Part shown: piece by piece, positions 34,439 to 47,124 of the stretch | How positions within the stretch are numbered: position 1 is the stretch's first letter | Layout: every line of letters begins with the position of its first letter | Source of the DNA: Isoetes taiwanensis | Lineage: Eukaryota > Streptophyta > Lycopodiopsida > Isoetales > Isoetaceae | DNA length: 64,000 nt | Direction: 5' to 3' | Assembly: GCA_021234155.1 (NCBI GenBank) | Contig: JAJEKV010000045.1 | Span: 3,466,120-3,530,119 of the forward strand | The notes under the pieces: model-generated | What the model saw: the letters and a program-made list of their open reading frames with translations, nothing else | Databases searched by the model: none | What the model was told of the DNA's origin: nothing | Made by a program: the position numbers and the translations under genes

Positions 34439-36765
34439 TCGAAGACTATTTCTGACTGGCGACCTATTACATTGCTTTCCTCTATGTACATGATCTTTGC
34501 TAAGACATTGGCAGAAAGAGTCCGAGACATCTTGGCTGACGCTATCTCGTCAACACAATCTGGCTTTCTCCCTCGTCGTTGTATTCTCAACAACGTGGCT
34601 GCTGCATATGAAGGAATATATTGGGCCCGGTTACAAGGTCATACAGCAGTGTATCTTAAGCTTGATTTTGCTAAAGCTTACGATAGTGTTGATTGGGGCT
34701 TCTTGGAGAAGTGTCTTCTTGCACTTGGGTTTGGGGAGTCATTCACAAGGAATGTCATGAAGCTCCATACATCAGCTAGATCTACTGTCCTTTTCCAGGG
34801 CGAGCCATCGGATATTTTTGTAGTGGGTAGAGGAATTCGACAAGGTTGTCCCTTAGCACCCTTGCTTTTCACAATTGTGGCAGAAGTATTGTCCCAGCTC
34901 TTCTCCGTGGCTACCCAAGATGGCGTTATTCAAGGCCTCCCAATGGACGATGGTTCTCAAGAGGTATGTAACCAATATGCATTGACACTTTTTGTTCCTA
35001 ATTGCCGAGGCTGAGAATCTTCGTAATGCTAAGCTATTATTAGACACATTCTCCTTAGCATCAGGAGTTCTTGTAGGGTGGCAAAAATGTACAGCTTTGT
35101 GGACGTTGGACAGTCCCATCCCTCCCTGTATTTTGGACTATCCATGGAAGATTCTTCTGCATGGCAATACCACAAAGTTGCTTGGTATCCCAAATGGAAT
35201 TCATGTTTTACGCCCGGTGCTTGGGATGAAATCATTAGTGGGTTGCAAAAGCACTTGTTTTGGTGGAATACAAATAAAATCGGGTCATGCCCGGTAGAAT
35301 CACCGTGGCTAAATGTGTTCTTAGTAATACTCATGTCTACATGGCGGCCTTTGCTCTATTAGCTCCCTTGAGTGTAAGATGGAGGAGATTGTCGTGTTGT
35401 CGAAATTTTATTTGGGGTGGAAATGAGTTAGGAGCGGTGGTCAAGGTAGCTTGGGCGAAATGCATTAGACCTAAGGCAGCTGGTGGTCTTGGTATGTTGG
35501 ATTTTCACCTCCAAAGCAAGGTGATGATATCAAAGTTTATTTGGAGGATTTTCATTGGTAAGGATGATTCTCCGCCCGAGGTTGTTGTTGCAATGATTCA
35601 AAGATTGTCTCCCATTTCATAAGGCCACCATTAAGCCCCTCCTTCCTTGGGCTCACTTTATCATATGCATCCAGATCCTAATGCTTCTCCCTTTCTAAAG
35701 GGGTTGCTTGCTGTTTGGGACACACCGTCAGTCTCTTTTCCATATTAATCCCGAGGCATGTCTTGGTTGTCCTCTGCAGTTGTCCATTCTGCGAGACCTC
35801 CGCAGAATGTGCCTCTAAGTGTGGTTGTTCATCCAAAGACACAACGACGGTGGGTAGCTGCTGGTCGGCACTATTGCAGCTTGGTATGAGTCTGGTCATC
35901 TCATGTCATGGGAAGCATTTAGAACAAAGTTCTTGTTGTACAGATGGGACAGAGTAATCTGGAATCATATTGCTGCATTGTTGCCCGCAGGATTCTCGTC
36001 CACATTGAGGTAGTCGTATGGGGTTGCCATCGATATCCAGCCCGGCGGTTTGTGTCTTCTCGTGTATAAATTGCTTTTTATTCTTCGAAATCCCGCCTCC
36101 ATCTAATAGGTGGCATCTTCGTCCCTCACCACAATGGAAAAGTGTTTGGATATGGGTATGGGATAAGCTGCTTCATCCCAAAGTAGTAGTTTTATGGTGG
36201 CAAGTAATCCATAGATGCCTCGTAGAGTCAACGGGTTAGTCCATAAAATGGATAATCAATTTCAGCTCTGTCCTTTATGCCGAAAAAGGGTTGAGAGTAT
36301 TGAGCATTGTTTTTTCTTGTGTGGCGGCTTCGCGGGCATGGTCTTGGTTGTCGACCTTTTGGCACGTCGCGATCTAGCCAGCAAATTTTGCTTGCATATC
36401 TATCCCGATGCTTGGCCCAAACTACGGAAACGAGCTTTTCATCTCGCATGTGGCTGGCTTTTATGGTCAATCTGGAAGAGAAGAAGGTTATTTATCTTTA
36501 AGGGCATAGATACTGCAGATGAGATTGTTCTTCAGTGGGCGCAAAATAAAATTGTTCTGGCTTACAATTGTTCTTCTCTTGATCAAGAGAAGAAAGTACT
36601 GATCTGGCATACTTATCTTCAGATTCATTCTTTTGCATAGGCGGGTGGTTGTGCTCAGTTGGATCGGTTTGTCCACTGGGGTTATAATCCTGTATTTGCA
36701 TTTTATGTTGTTCTGGTTTTGAGTTGGTGAATAAAGCTTGTCGTCCTTCAAAAAAAAAAAAAAAA
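34439..36765 (+). mobile_element. 5'-truncated L1 LINE with poly(A) and 15 bp target duplication
   Basis: Starts abruptly inside reverse transcriptase (ISDWRPITLL) and ends in 16 A residues at 36750-36765. RT: LDFAKAYDSVDW (about 34660), GIRQGCPLAPLLF (about 34830). The YADD box at about 34977 is destroyed by a small deletion (reads QYALT), after which the next frame continues FLIAEAENLRNAKLLLDTFS. Further frames (35287-35622, 36018-36640) cover the connection and a zf-RVT-type end (CPLCRKRVESIEHCFFLCG). Typical plant L1; truncated on arrival by incomplete reverse transcription and later decayed. Removing it restores the flanking repeat. Confidence 0.95.
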
Positions 36766-36780
36766 TCGACCGAGCATAAT
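36766..36780 (+). repeat. Target-site duplication, right (15 bp)
   Basis: Exact copy of 34424-34438. The host repeat resumes here with atcctataaataaac, as in the uninterrupted copy at 54250. Confidence 0.95.
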
Positions 36781-37084
36781 ATCCTATAAATAAACTTTTA
36801 CCTTTGCACAATCTGAACCATTGTGCAACCATGAATATCCATGATAATTTGCATCATGGCATATTCCTTAAGAACTTAATATGTCTGTTGCAAATGAATG
36901 TCTCAGATGATTTAGCATGGCTACTTTCATCATTTCCCTTTCATATTGACATCTTCTGAACCATTAAACTCTGATACTGTCAACATAATATGGATTTGCA
37001 TGACCATGTCGAATTCCTTCCTTCCCCTTTCGTGTAAATGCCACATGTTCATCTGACATTGTATACAGCTATTTCATCATTTTA

Positions 37085-37565
37085 ATTGTTTACTCTTCTG
37101 CAAACTTAACCTGCTTACTGCATGAATTCGTGTTAATGTCTGTTGTGCACTCAGCCTCTAATATTTCCAATATATGTTTGAATTTCTGAAACTTACATTT
37201 AGGTAGACCTTTAATCAACACATCTGTAACCTGATGATGTGTGGGAATGTATTCCACTGTTATAACACCTTTGGTTACCATTTCTCTTATGAAGTGTACA
37301 TGCAGTTCTATATGCTTAGTCCTCTGATGTAGCACATGGTTCCCGGTAATGGCTATGCAACTTAAGCTGTCTAAGAACAATACAGTAGGAGACGTTTGAA
37401 AAATTTTAAGCTCATCAAGCAAACGTCTTACCCTACACAATTTCTTTTGCTGCAAGTGTTGTTGAGTTGTACTCAGCCTCAGCAGTAGACATGGCAACAC
37501 TCGATTGCTTCTTGCTTTTCCATGCAATTGCAGCCCCTCCTAAATTAAATAAAATCCAGAGGTGG
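37085..37565 (-). pseudogene. Ty1/copia RNase H fragment, reverse strand
   Basis: Reading right to left: KSTSGF, then WKSKKQSSVAMSTAEAEYN, then after a frameshift RRLLDELKIF, HQRTKHIELHVHFIREM and TDVLIKGLP. These are the final blocks of a copia polyprotein. The usual DNQS near the active site reads LDSLS. The upstream RT is absent. The same RNase H begins at 63884 on the forward strand, in the same arrangement with module M. Confidence 0.85.
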
Positions 37566-37689
37566 ATTTTCTCGTGTCAATAGTTTTCGGTGATATTCGG
37601 GTTGTTGGATGTCGCTTTCGAGCAATCTTGGCCATTGTTCAGTGTGACTCGTTTAATAGAAGCTTCATTTAACTATTAGTTAGAAATAC

Positions 37690-38640
37690 AGAATTGCTGC
37701 ATTGTGGGAGGGGTTGGCGTCTTCGCATGTATGTACATAGGGTTCCTCGCCTATCGTTGGACGCCTTGTACGAATATCACCGAAAAAAACACCCGAGCGG
37801 GGGGAGGGGGTATGAAGGGATTTTATTCCCAAGGGTTTCACCAGGGCATATGGGGATACCTCATATGTATGCAAGGGGTCACCAGAAAACCCCTGTATAC
37901 GACTTTTTAGAGGTGGAAAATCCCTACATACGTAAATAGGAAAAGCCAGTTTCCATGCCCCCTTCCGTAGATGTACTTACGGACTATCTTAGTTTTTACA
38001 TACTCCTACCCGATCTTGTACTTGAGTTTGTGCACCCTAGATTTATTTAGAGAAAAAATGGTGTTTAGAGAGGAGAGAGAAGAAATATGTGGTTCGGGAG
38101 TTATATTAGCCGAGCGTTATTATCTTTCATCTCTCATTAATTGTATGTCTAGACTTATATCTATAAGTTCACTCAGTTTAAAGGAAATCGTCTATGGGTC
38201 ATCTATTTTCAAATTTGTGTTGTATCCATACTCCTCTTGCTCCATAAGTTGGGACATATGTCCTTGCCCTTGCTCCATAAATTGGGGCATGTGTCCTTGC
38301 TCTTGCTCCATAAATTGGGGCATGACCTCTTGCCCTTGCTCCTGTAACAACATCAAGGCTATATCTGGAGCCGCTATAATTTGGCAATGCATTTGCATCT
38401 CCAGTGTGCATTGGCAATGCATTTGCATCTCCAGTGTGCATGCATCCCCATGTGCTTGTTGCTGGACTGATCCAAAACATTTCTTATATTGTTTCTGTGG
38501 TGTAGCAGCTACTAGCAGCAGCCTCGGAATAACTAAAGGGGCAATTCACAACTCATGAGAAATTGTATTACACGATATGTACTATCATGAAATTATATGC
38601 CCATAGCAACACTTACTATAAACCATGGATTAATAGATAC
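37690..38640 (-). repeat. Repeat module M with captured Dof-like fragment D6
   Basis: The reverse strand carries, in order, a leader (38640-38560), a fragment of the Dof-like gene (about 38550-38228) and a roughly 500 bp tail. The same order occurs forward at 62820-63780 and reverse at 53590-52819. The captured piece starts at TTTAGTTATTC and ends at GAGCAAGAG in every copy. D6 has an extra 30 bp duplication at about 38382-38440. Confidence 0.8.
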
Positions 38641-38689
38641 CAACATTTGGTGACTTAACATGCATCATTTGGTGGCTTAACATGCATCA

Positions 38690-39430
38690 TTTATCATTTA
38701 TCTAAAGGTGCATTTGACAAATACGCCTTTAGATTGTTGTTAATAAGAAGTTTTTACTTCTCAAAGCAAAGTTGGTATCATATGTGCTTTGCTCATCATC
38801 AAAATGCACCTAATATGCTCACATTGATTAAATACAAAATTGAACCCTTACAACATGTCTTAGAGTTCTAAATATAAACTATACTTTCTACCAAAAAGGC
38901 ATATATCAACCACTATCATTGGTATTTTAAAGTGCAAAATCTCCAACAATTTGACATCAATAGACTATTATTTATAATGAAAGATAAATACATGTACACC
39001 CTTGCTAAACTCCACACACCACATCAATGGTGAGATATATGTGAAATCTTAGTCATGCAAATTCATATTATGTTGATAGTATTAGAGTTTAATGGTTCAA
39101 AAGACCTTAACATGAAAGGGGAATGATGAAAATAGTCATGTTAAATCATCTGAGACATTCATTTGCAACATACATATTAAGTTCTTAAGGAATATGCCAT
39201 GATGCAAATTATCATAGATATTCATGGTTGCACAATGGTTCAGATTGTGCAAAGGTAAAAGTTTATTTATAGGATATTATGCTCGGTCGAATGTTTTCGA
39301 GCCAACTACATTTGAATATTTAAGGCAAGTCTAGTCCTGATTCTCGCGGCCCAGAGCGGTCGGATATAAGCCTAAGTGGCCGGATCTGGCCCTATAAGAA
39401 CAACAAGAAGATAGAGTGATGAGATGAAGC
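38690..39430 (-). repeat. Repeat block, reverse copy of the 54.0-54.8 kb region
   Basis: Read on the reverse strand, 39430-38690 is collinear with 54110-54840 (gggccagatccgg, the cgaccgagcataat target region, then the tctaaaggtgc arm). It shows the uninterrupted form of the site hit by the L1 at 34439. No gene. Confidence 0.8.
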
Positions 39431-39540
39431 TATGATTCAATGGTTTAAAGGAGGATTTAAACATAAATGTTGAAGATTATGGGAGAGAAACAGGTGGTAA
39501 AAGCAGCAGGTTACACAAAGAAATCAGAAGTGAAGCATTA

Positions 39541-41109
39541 ATGGTCTTGGAGAATGGAATTCCTGAAACTTTTGAGGATGCCTTAAATAGTTTAAATGGG
39601 AACATGTGGAGAAAAGCAATGGAAGATGAAATAAATGCCTTTGACAGAACTGAAACCTATGAATTGGTTGAAATGCCTAAAAATCAAAACATTGTTGGAA
39701 ACAAATGGGTTTATAAGTTAAAGCTAAATGCAGATGGAAGTACTAAGTATAAGGCGAGACTTGTGGCTCAGGGGTTCTCTCAAAAACAAGGAATAGACTA
39801 TGAAGAGACCTATTCTCTAGTGGTTAAGTTAACAAGTGTTAGAATGTTAATTGCTATGGCAAATCCTTATGATCTAGAGTTACATCATATGGATGTTAGC
39901 ACAGCCTTTTTAAATGCAGATTTAGAAGAAGAAATTTTTATGAAACAAGCCCCTGGTTTTGAGGAAGGTGAAAACAAAGTCTGGAAACTAAAGAAAGCAG
40001 TGTACGGTTTGAAGCAATCACCTAGACAGTGGAACAAATGCATTGACAATTACCTAAAAGAACAGGGTTTTGAGGCACTAAAGTATGATGGAAATGTGTA
40101 CTTCTTCAGAGATGAGCAAGATTATTGCATAATGGGATTATATGTAGATGACTGTGTTATGGCAGCTAGCAGCACAATGATCTGCAAGAACATATTGAAG
40201 GAAAGATTCCAAATGTCAGACTCAGGTGAGTTAAAACAATTTTTAGGGGTTGAAATTGCATGTGACAGGAAAAACAAAAGGATTACACTTTCTCAGGAAA
40301 AATATATTAACATAGTGATTGACAGATTCAAGATGACAGAATGTAACTCTACTAGATCACCAGTTGTACCAGGAATGAAGATTTCAAAAAGGCTTTGCCC
40401 ACATACAGATAAGGAACGAGAGGAGATGTTAGAAATTTCTTATAGGCCACTGGTGGGAAGTTTGTTGTACATAGCGAACAACACAAGGCCTGATATTGCC
40501 TGCATTGTGAATGTTCTTAGCAGATACAATAATGACCCTGGAAAGACACATTGGCTAGCAGCTAAAAGAGTATTGAGATATTTGAAGGGAGCAAAGAATA
40601 CTGGTATAGTTTTTGACTCAAATGATCTAATATTAAAGGCATATAGTGATGCAGATTGGTGTGGAGATCAAGATGAGCGAAAATAAACCTCATGTTATCT
40701 ACTAATGCTTGGAGGAGGGCCAGTTAGCTGGAGAAGCAAGAAACAATCATCAATTGCCTTGTCCACTGCAGAGTCAGAATATGCAGCAACAACACTTGCA
40801 GCAAAAGAAATAGTTTGGTGCAGGAGATTTTTGGAAGAACTTGGTTTATTGCAAAAGGAAGGTACAAAATTATTTTGTGATAACCAAAGTTGCATAGCCA
40901 TGACCAAGAATCCTATATTGCATGAAAGGACAAAGCACATAGAAATGGAATTACATTTTATTAGAGATATGTTGAGAAAATCCATGATTCAGGTTGAGTA
41001 TGTCAGGTCTGAGGAATCGCTTGCAGATGTGTTAACAAAGTCCTTAAGTAATATCAGGTTTCAGAAAATAATTGCTAAGTTGAACTGCAGAGACATTTCA
41101 AAGTTGTGA
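39541..41109 (+). pseudogene. Ty1/copia polymerase (RT and RNase H), one premature stop
   Basis: One frame runs for 523 codons, broken only by TAA at 40684-40686. RT blocks: WRKAMEDEINAF, NKWVYKLK, KARLVAQGFSQKQGIDY, HHMDVSTAFLNADL, AVYGLKQSPRQW and the catalytic YVDD at 40141-40152. Then PLVGSLLYIANNTRPDIA and YSDADWCGD lead into RNase H with WRSKKQSSIALSTAESEYAA, FCDNQSCIAMTKN, RTKHIEMELHFIRDM and ADVLTK. Gag, protease and integrase are missing, so it is 5'-truncated. The single stop suggests a fairly recent copy. Confidence 0.95.
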
Positions 41110-41113
41110 TCTG

Positions 41114-41126
41114 AAAAAAAGGGGAA
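41114..41126 (+). promoter_or_regulatory. Polypurine tract of the copia element
   Basis: aaaaaaaggggaa lies just after the polymerase stop and just before tgtgagagtttg, the expected plus-strand primer next to a 3' LTR beginning with TG. Confidence 0.8.
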
Positions 41127-42002
41127 TGTGAGAGTTTGTTCAGTTCACAACTTTAGCAGACACAAGCATGGAGAAAAATAAACTTGGTTGATCAATTAGC
41201 AGAAGTTAAAATTTGACAGAGCTAGTACTGTAGCATTGAGAACATGAGTTCAGTGAGAACCTAGGTTGCAGTTGAATTGAGAACCTGTGATAAGCAGTGA
41301 AGGCAAGATCACTTAGGGTTGATTCGAAATAATATGAATATGGGATATTCATGTCTTCCTTATGGTTTATGGTTGAAAAATAAGGTAAATATACCTCAAT
41401 GGTTTACCTTAATGGTTTAAAAAAAAAAAAAAAAAGGTTTACCTTAATGGTTTAAACTGAATATATTATTATTGTTGGGATAATCACAGCATCGAGCAAA
41501 ATGGAGGCAAAGGTTTATTTGAAAATAGAAACAGGAATGGATATGGAATCCTGTGAAGGACGCGGTCGCTGAAGATGAGGGCGGTTCCATCACCGTCGGA
41601 ACTGCTCTATATTAACCTAAGAAGGAACATCGATAATTACACTGAAGTCGTCTGTTGTAGTTCTTGTTCTATTGACAGTTAGGTGCATTGGATATACTAG
41701 TCGAGAAGATAAGGGGAAGAATATGGTTTATTAGCATTGTGATTATTCATTGATTTTATCTTCAATGAAATGATATTCTAAGCCTCATTATTATCTCATA
41801 AACAATGAGTAAATTGTGGTTGCTAAAATGCATCTCTGTTAAGTGCTTGAACTACTACATTTGTGAAATTCGATTGAATAAAGGTTTGTGGTAGCATATG
41901 CAAGATAAATTTGCTTAAAAAGCAATTCAATGGTCTAGACATTATTTCTTGTTGAAAATCATATTGTTTTGGAAATTGTTTGACATTATTCTCACACTAG
42001 GC
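41127..42002 (+). mobile_element. Probable copia 3' LTR and unassigned flank
   Basis: The LTR should begin at tgtgag (41127). Its end cannot be placed because no 5' LTR is in the window. The interval contains a 17-A run at about 41419-41436 flanked by two copies of ggtttaccttaatggttta, and otherwise AT-rich sequence with no gene. Confidence 0.45.
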
Positions 42003-42645
42003 TGTAGAAATGCAGGTCTGCAAAACAGAGCTCAAATGCATATGGCTACATTATGTACCAAGGTCTAGAACCTTACAAACATGAGTACATGCAAGACTGC
42101 CATCCTTTCAAACACAAATGTTTCAGCTCAACCAAAATAAATGAAGACTGAACACAAATTCTTTTTAACCAAGCAACCTAAAAATATTGAGTTTATGCAA
42201 ATGTAGGTTCCCCATACCCACCACAACAAATGTTTTTGAAGCATAAAAATTTGCCAAGTAGATACTGGTTAGAGTAGCAGTTAATCAATTGGTAAGAGCA
42301 ACCAACATTTATCAATAGCATCAGCAATGCCTTTGTTAAAGGTCTAGCCACTTTAAACTGGTGGGACCCCCTAGGGCAAATGAGACAAATAAATTGGCAT
42401 GCATAGTGAACATATATTATGCACTTCTTATACGAATTTTCATAATCTCATCAGCAAGAGCATCCTGTGAGGTTCAAATTTGAAGTAAGACTTAGAAGTT
42501 TTATAAGAGAAACCTTTTTCCTGAGCATGTAAATGCCTACAGAGCTTAAGGCGGCCAAAGATGAATAAAGGAGAGACATTTAATTAGCATTGCAGAATCA
42601 TTAATCAAGCAAGAACCCTTAATATTGACCTAAAGTCAAAAGCCT
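42003..42645 (+). repeat. Third copy of the segment B spacer
   Basis: Matches 14404-15050 and 47615-48240 (tgtagaaatgcaggtctgca onward). It sits left of the B2 start, so part of segment B has been duplicated again or the region rearranged. 42646-42845 has no partner. Confidence 0.85.
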
Positions 42646-42845
42646 GGCCATGGACAAAAGCACTGGCCATGAACACCTTTACATGGCTGGCTATAGGGTT
42701 GAAGTTGCTTACTTTGTAGTTGCTACTAGAAACACATGTCCGGCAATGCCAAGCATTAGTCGTAGACGCCTATAAACCCAAGACAATGATATAGTTTTCT
42801 TTTTTACCTATTCTAGACATTTGGCTTTATGGATATATCTAGATA

Positions 42846-43028
42846 TAATGGGTATTCATGATGAAGTGGTGTAGAAGTTTAACATTGGCACAAAGAACAT
42901 CAAAATAGGACATTTTACAACATGGGTGCTTAGATGAATAAGCAAAATAGGACATCTTAGAGCATGTGTGCTTTCATGCACGTGTGTACATGCACATCTA
43001 TATATTTGGTGCATGTATGAGTAGGAAG
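42846..43028. repeat. Segment B, copy B2, left part
   Basis: Matches 13282-13458 up to agtaggaag, where the reverse-strand LINE is inserted. Confidence 0.9.
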
Positions 43029-46000
43029 GAAGGAAGGTATTTTTATCGTCCACGGAGACCAATCGTTCTATGGGACCCAAAACAAAAGCGCAGCAAGCGG
43101 ATTACTACCCGGGATTAAAAACCCGCCCCGAAGGATTTCGAGGAAAAGCGTGGCGACAATCAACTGCCGACAAACCGTTCCAATATCTGAAATGCAAAAA
43201 CACACAATATGTACACTCAATCCAGATTACCGTGCAGTAGTGCGGATCAGCGGCGGCCAGTGGGGGCAAAGGTGGCTCATGATCCCGGTTACCTCCACGG
43301 ATGTCTCGACCCCGTGAGCACGTCTTGTGACGGCGGTGTTTCATCGGCAAATGTAGGGGCAGAGTCAGCCGTACTAAAGGAACGATCTCCCCGGATCATT
43401 TGAATCTTTGGGCAACTCGGAAAGTGTGAGACTCATCCTCAATGGCACCCATCCGACAAAGATCGACAGAGTTCGCCCCGCGGGGCCCCAATCCACCTGC
43501 CCGCCTTGATGCAAAGATGGTGGGCACCCAGGCGAATCGGAGGCAATGAGTCCGCGCTTTCAAGGGCAAAATAACGCAGTGTAGAGCCGCGCCCCGCCAC
43601 CCGGGTTGATGTGCCCTTGTAATGGGCCGCCTTGACCCCGCTCTAGAGCCCTAGAGCCGATCCCGTGAGCTGCCAAGGAAGCAAGCCAGGTACTCCCGGC
43701 AGCTATCACGATCGGGCGCTCAGTGTCCACCCTCAAGACCGCGTTCTCACACGCCCATCCGCGAACCATCGATCTCTCTTACCCCTCCAACAGCCTTGAG
43801 CTGCCGCGGGTCCATTGCCAATAAGCAAGCCGGTAAAAGGGAGCCGAGTATCACCCATATTAACCACTTTAGACGATGTGTCTATCAAGGGTTGCCGACT
43901 GGCAAGAAGAATCCAGTTTCCTCGCAGCTAGACCGATAGGGGATCGAAGTTTCACCCAAGTGCTTCGTGCCAAAAATGCCTTCTCGTGACTCCCCAGTCA
44001 TTCCGGGTCGCCAAAGAGCGACCCCGGCCCCAAACGCCTCGACCCCTTCAAGGGCGAGTTTCGACCGGCGCAAAATGTATGTACCGATGGCCCCAATCAT
44101 GGAGTGGCACGGTGATCAAGTTACGCATGGCATAAAAACTTTCCGGCCTGGCATCACCTTAGCGGATGGGCGCCTCCCAGCAGGCGAGGAGGGAAACTCC
44201 ACCCCTAGGTACTTGTAGGTGGGCATGACCTCCACAGTGTCCCAGATATGTGAGTCAGGAGGCGGATGGCGTGAAGAGGATATGAGAACCACACCGGTCT
44301 TGGCGGTTCAGCGCATGTGTCAGAGCAGCTTAAGGCGTCTAGGGGCATCGGATGAGGCTGCGCATAGCTTCCTCGTGTGGGCGGAAAGGTCAACATCGTC
44401 CGCGTAGATGAGTGGCGGATGACCAGTGCAAAAAGTCGTATGCCATCCTCCCCATGCTCAAGAAGCCGGGGCTCTAACCGGTCAATGTAGAGGCCAAAAG
44501 TGTTGGTGAGAGGGGCAGCCCTGCCGACCTCGATACTACTTGGTGAATGCTTGGCCCGTCGGGTGCATCACGCCAAAACAACTCTCATACAACCTGTATA
44601 TGGCATTTTGCATGTGCAGCGGCAAATTTGGCTTGACGCCCAGATCTAGCCCATAGCTTTTCCCGGGGACCGTATCAAAAGCCTTCGAAGTCCACAGCGA
44701 CAATACAAGTCCTGCCGATGTTTTGGTGTCTTCAATCGGTGCCCATTAAAGTGTAAAGATATGGTCAATCGCTGAGTGGCGGGTCTAAAGCCCGCTTGTG
44801 TGAGGGCTCACACATCTGCTGCCTCCTTGGGTCAAGCTGCTGCTTTCGAGAATGCCAACCAACGGTTTGGCAAATCTTGAAAGCCCGACCATGATCGTCC
44901 AGATAATTGGCGGGACGGTGTGGGTCGCCCAGCCTTGTGAATGGGGACAACCCCGCTGTGGTCCATTGTCGGGAACCTTCTTGCAATGCTCGTTGAGCGA
45001 TGGTAGTGAGGATCGGCACCGGCGGTGCCACGCCTATTTGAGTAACTTCGGCACGCATACCATCGAGGTCAGTACCGCCTTCCCATTAGCCGGCCGTTGC
45101 GGGGCCCTCCACAACATCCTCCTCGCCCGAGAACTAATGGGGGGCCATCCCCCAGGGGGTATGGGCGTCTGCGTCCCTAGTGGGTCATAGAGCTGCTTTG
45201 CAAATGTACTTCCCCAGGGGTGTGATGTCCCCCGTAGGTCAGGCTGGCCTTGAAGCACTCTACGTGCCAAAAGGTTCGAGGATGAGTGTCCAGCCAGGTA
45301 GAACATCTCCCCGATGCTGGCAAGGTACCGCCAGCTTTGTGTCCTTCAGATAGGCGATGCGTGGTCAAATAACAAGCGGTTATCCGATCGTGAATGTGGC
45401 CGGGCGCTTATGTTCTTTACACTCGCATCAAACCACCGATTCTGGCGAAATATTGATGTCCCCGGCGGCCCGGCAGCGGTCTGCCAAAGCACCTCGTTGC
45501 ATCCCGCAATAGCTTCAGATCAAATCGGCTATCTGCTTTTGTTGACAAGGGTCCATGAGCATCTCGGCGTAGTCCTCTGCTGCTCATAATCAATGCATGG
45601 CGAGGATGGCGAGGGGGGCATAGTGGGGTTACGGTGGCTTGCCAAACCATGTCCAAATAAAGTGGGAGGTGATCTCGAGTCGACCTCCTCATCCCGTGTC
45701 GGTGCCCACCCGGAAGCGGCCCGATGAGATGCATATCTTGTGCAACCACTGAGCACATAGTCCACTACACTAGACCCTCCCCACGGTTGTCACATGCAGG
45801 GTGCACTTATGAAGCCCACCGTGATAGGCCATTGCAAATTATCAAGTAAAAATACCACATATTAGGAGCAATGCATGCGCCGGCGAGTGACACGGGCGGT
45901 CATCCGATCCTCGTGGCCGCCGTTGCCTCTGGGGGATGTAGGCTGCGGGGACATCGTCGTGAGGGGTCAAGTCTCATGGGGCTGCTCTACTCCCCTCGTC

Positions 46001-46540
46001 CGCGTGCATTGAAATCCCCAAGAAGGGACGACCCTACCCAATTGCTTGGCTTTGCTATATGTCATCATATAGATCGACATAAGGGTCCATCCTATCCGCA
46101 TCGGAATGGCTGCGATAGAAGGTGCTCTCTGCGTGAAATAATGAGCGAAAAAAGAGGGTTGCCACCGGTATTATGCACACGAACCCACAAGTACCGGGTT
46201 GTGTCTGTCTATCTTTTGGAGGGTAACCCGGAAATGTGCCAAGGTTGTCCGGTAGTAGCAAGCAACCCCACCATGACCCCTCCGTCTGTCATTATTGAAG
46301 ACCAGAAATGTTGGTAACCCCCCAGATCGGGTAGCCTATGCCCGCTTCGACAATTCCATGAGACCACCCGAGGCACAATTCCTATTTGTCGCCATAGTGG
46401 TATCATAACTGGGTGTGAGGGGAGGACGGGAAGCGAGAGGCGGAGTGAGAAGTAGATGGGGCGGAGGCAGCATGTGGCTGAGAGGGCGTGGGTCGTGAGG
46501 GAGCAGGAGTAGGAGCAGGAGAAGGGGGGGCTGTAGGAGA
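43029..46540 (-). mobile_element. 3.5 kb LINE on the reverse strand, inside B2
   Basis: Flanked by agtaggaag at 43020-43028 and 46541-46549; B1 has one copy and no insert. On the reverse strand: endonuclease start VVSWNCRS (about 46365), LLGDFNAR (46004-46021), RT fingers (about 44990-44860: LSPFTRLGDPHRPANYLDDH), AFDTVP (about 44680), YADD at 44395-44406 followed by VDL, and C-terminal pieces to about 43100. The 3' end is a short (CTTC)n tail. GC content is well above the surroundings. Frameshifts are frequent, often where CAG or CTG would be expected, so the protein reads only in pieces of 60-110 residues. Confidence 0.85.
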
Positions 46541-46639
46541 AGTAGGAAGAATTAAAAGTGGACATTATTACGTGGAGACATTTGAACAATTCCTAGCAAG
46601 ACTTGTTGGTCAACTCCCATATGCTATTCATGTAAATGA

Positions 46640-47124
46640 TATGGTGTCTTGATGTCCTAAATATATTTATGACGACACAGAGAGTGTTTGAAAGCATGTA
46701 CTGTTATTAATGTATTGTTATTAATGGCCTCCAATCTTGAGCTTGAGCTTGCTATGTATGTTTATGAGTTGGATCACCCTATTTAATTCCTAAAGTTTCA
46801 CTGACGCAACTTCTGGTAGTTATTAACACGATAATGTTTCCATGTGCATAACCTAATTTTGCTAGCAAAAATGCTAATATGATGTTCAACAATATAAATG
46901 AAAGAAATACAATGAATAGTGTCATGATATTGTATGCCTTGGAAAGCCAGAAGAGTTTAACTCTGATGCTTCTTATAGAAAGGGAAACTTTATTGTTTCA
47001 AAAGCACCATAAGTTCATCTTGATTTATTTCACGTCAAACCGCAACACTTCCTCATTCCTTCTGAAATTTATTCTAGTCGCCATAAATAATGCCTTTCTT
47101 TACAACTACTTTAAATGCAAGTAA
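46640..47124 (+). pseudogene. Possible PPR-type remnant, copy B2
   Basis: Parallels 13553-13849, with MMFNNINERNTMNSVMI in a frame at 46879-47124. About 80 bp are inserted before it relative to B1. Same weak assignment; no long frame. Confidence 0.25.
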
